A stretch of 6,219 nt of DNA, taken from DSYF01 sp041181065 (GTDB lineage Bacteria; Verrucomicrobiota; Verrucomicrobiia; Limisphaerales; DSYF01). Below, piece by piece: positions 5,539 to 6,219 of the stretch. Positions within the stretch are counted from its first letter, which is position 1. Each line of letters starts with the position of its first letter. The stretch spans positions 1 through 6,219 of the forward strand of contig JBEGQI010000288.1 in NCBI GenBank assembly GCA_041181065.1, written 5' to 3'. The position numbers and the translations under genes are program-made. A model generated the notes under the pieces. The model did no database searches, had not been told where the DNA came from, and saw only the letters and a list, made by a program, of their open reading frames with translations.

Positions 5539-6219
5539 TCAGGAAGAAGGTGGAGAAGAAGAGACGGGGAAGATGAGCAGATCAAGCTGTTGCTGAAAGG
5601 CTGCTTCCGCCTCAGCGATAGTGCGCGGCCCCCAAACGCCGAACTTCAAGACACGCACTTCATCGGCGACGCCCCGGTCTCCGCGCATAAACAATTTAAT
5701 TGCCTGCCGGATTCCGTTGAGCGTGCCGGGGTCGCCTGTAAGCTGCTTGTCCGAAATCGCCTGCTCGGCATTGCGTTCCCATGTGCAGGCAAAGACAAAG
5801 ATAGGCACGTTGCGGTCCATGAACTCGTAAACCTTGAAGACAAGCGGAATACCATTGGCACTGTAACGCTTCCGCCCATAAACCTGCCGCAACTGCATGC
5901 CGGCACGGGTAAAGCAGATTTCAGGCTGGTGCCCAAGTGCAGCTGATGTCGTCGTGATTTCCCGTGCGAGCGACTTGGGAGCGTCCCAAACGAAGTAAAA
6001 TGCCTGCCAACGCTCGCCACCACCCGCCTGCCACTCCCAGCCCTCCCCGCTATCGTAAGAGAGCATCGTCTTGACCTCGCGGGTAATCTTGAGCGATTGC
6101 AATTTAAATTGATCATTCCCGTTGTAAAAGGTCCATTGCGGTTGCATCAGGTGCGGACGTTCATGGATCTGAAACCACCAGCGCGAACCAATCTCCGAGC
6201 TGACCAATGCAAGCATCGG
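5539..6219 (-). CDS. Exosortase C-terminal EpsI-like domain, 3' part of gene
   Basis: The frame is open to the window edge; the ATG at 6216 is preceded by an in-frame sense codon, so the gene very probably continues upstream. The 226 visible residues align with the C-terminal third of the 2295-3989 protein. A hydrophobic stretch ending near SRWWF corresponds to its last membrane helix. WTF matches TWTV, VKTML matches VNRML, HQPEICFTRAG (about 96-106) matches HTPEVCLTMAG, and ACTWE (143-147) matches YCLWE. This is the EpsI-like periplasmic domain, with the Pro-Glu-x-Cys motif kept. By analogy the missing upstream part should be an exosortase core with Cys, Arg and His. A separate EpsI protein is possible but less likely given the aligned membrane helix. 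The last residues (VSSSPPSS) are encoded by the purine-rich tract and look like a low-complexity end. Confidence 0.78.
   Translation of the reverse strand, partial: PMLALVSSEIGSRWWFQIHERPHLMQPQWTFYNGNDQFKLQSLKITREVKTMLSYDSGEGWEWQAGGGERWQAFYFVWDAPKSLAREITTTSAALGHQPEICFTRAGMQLRQVYGRKRYSANGIPLVFKVYEFMDRNVPIFVFACTWERNAEQAISDKQLTGDPGTLNGIRQAIKLFMRGDRGVADEVRVLKFGVWGPRTIAEAEAAFQQQLDLLIFPVSSSPPSS

Noticed and set aside
5315..5596. Plus-strand frame of 93 codons over repeat copy B
   Set aside because: It is built from the repeat and the polypurine tract, giving Arg/Glu/Lys/Ser low complexity. The similar beginning of a plus frame at 3968 is explained by the DNA repeat, not by a shared protein.

Overview
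The window reads as one minus-strand block from the genome of a Gram-negative bacterium. It most resembles Verrucomicrobiota (or a PVC-superphylum relative). The basis is exosortases carrying a fused EpsI-like C-terminal domain, a short helix-turn-helix protein of a type I associate with these genomes, and pyrimidine-rich degenerate spacers. This placement is an inference from gene content; there is no rRNA or other marker gene here.

Layout in the direction of transcription, from high to low coordinates. (1) 6219-5539 is the 3' end of an exosortase-type gene, of which only the EpsI-like C-terminal domain lies in the window. (2) 5538-4952 is a non-coding stretch holding a diverged repeat copy, a strongly purine-biased plus strand, short tandem repeats and a hairpin. 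(3) 4951-4541 encodes a helix-turn-helix plus coiled-coil protein. (4) 4448-4038 encodes an unrecognised charged protein. (5) 3989-2295 is a complete exosortase with the Cys/Arg/His set and a fused EpsI-like domain. (6) 2298-814 is an O-antigen ligase/Wzy-like polytopic membrane protein, overlapping the exosortase by 4 nt. (7) 755-75 is an ABC-transporter ATPase of the LolD/MacB type. (8) 78-1 is the first 26 codons of its FtsX/MacB-type permease, again with a 4-nt overlap.

Genes 5-6 form a tight translationally coupled pair, and genes 7-8 form another one directly downstream. Exosortases process and anchor or export C-terminally tagged proteins in the inner membrane, and in known genomes they usually sit with exopolysaccharide genes. 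A polymerase/ligase-type partner therefore fits. The ABC pair may belong to the same transcript or may simply lie downstream.

The most unusual part is the 5.5-3.9 kb region. A two-gene cassette (HTH protein plus unknown protein) sits between two related exosortase/EpsI-like genes. It is bracketed by two diverged, roughly 107-nt direct repeats at 3950-4057 and 5297-5403. Each repeat copy carries the same last codons and stop of a reading frame (ERYGA-stop and ERCGA-stop). This points to an old duplication, or to a dispersed element inserted between duplicated exosortase genes.
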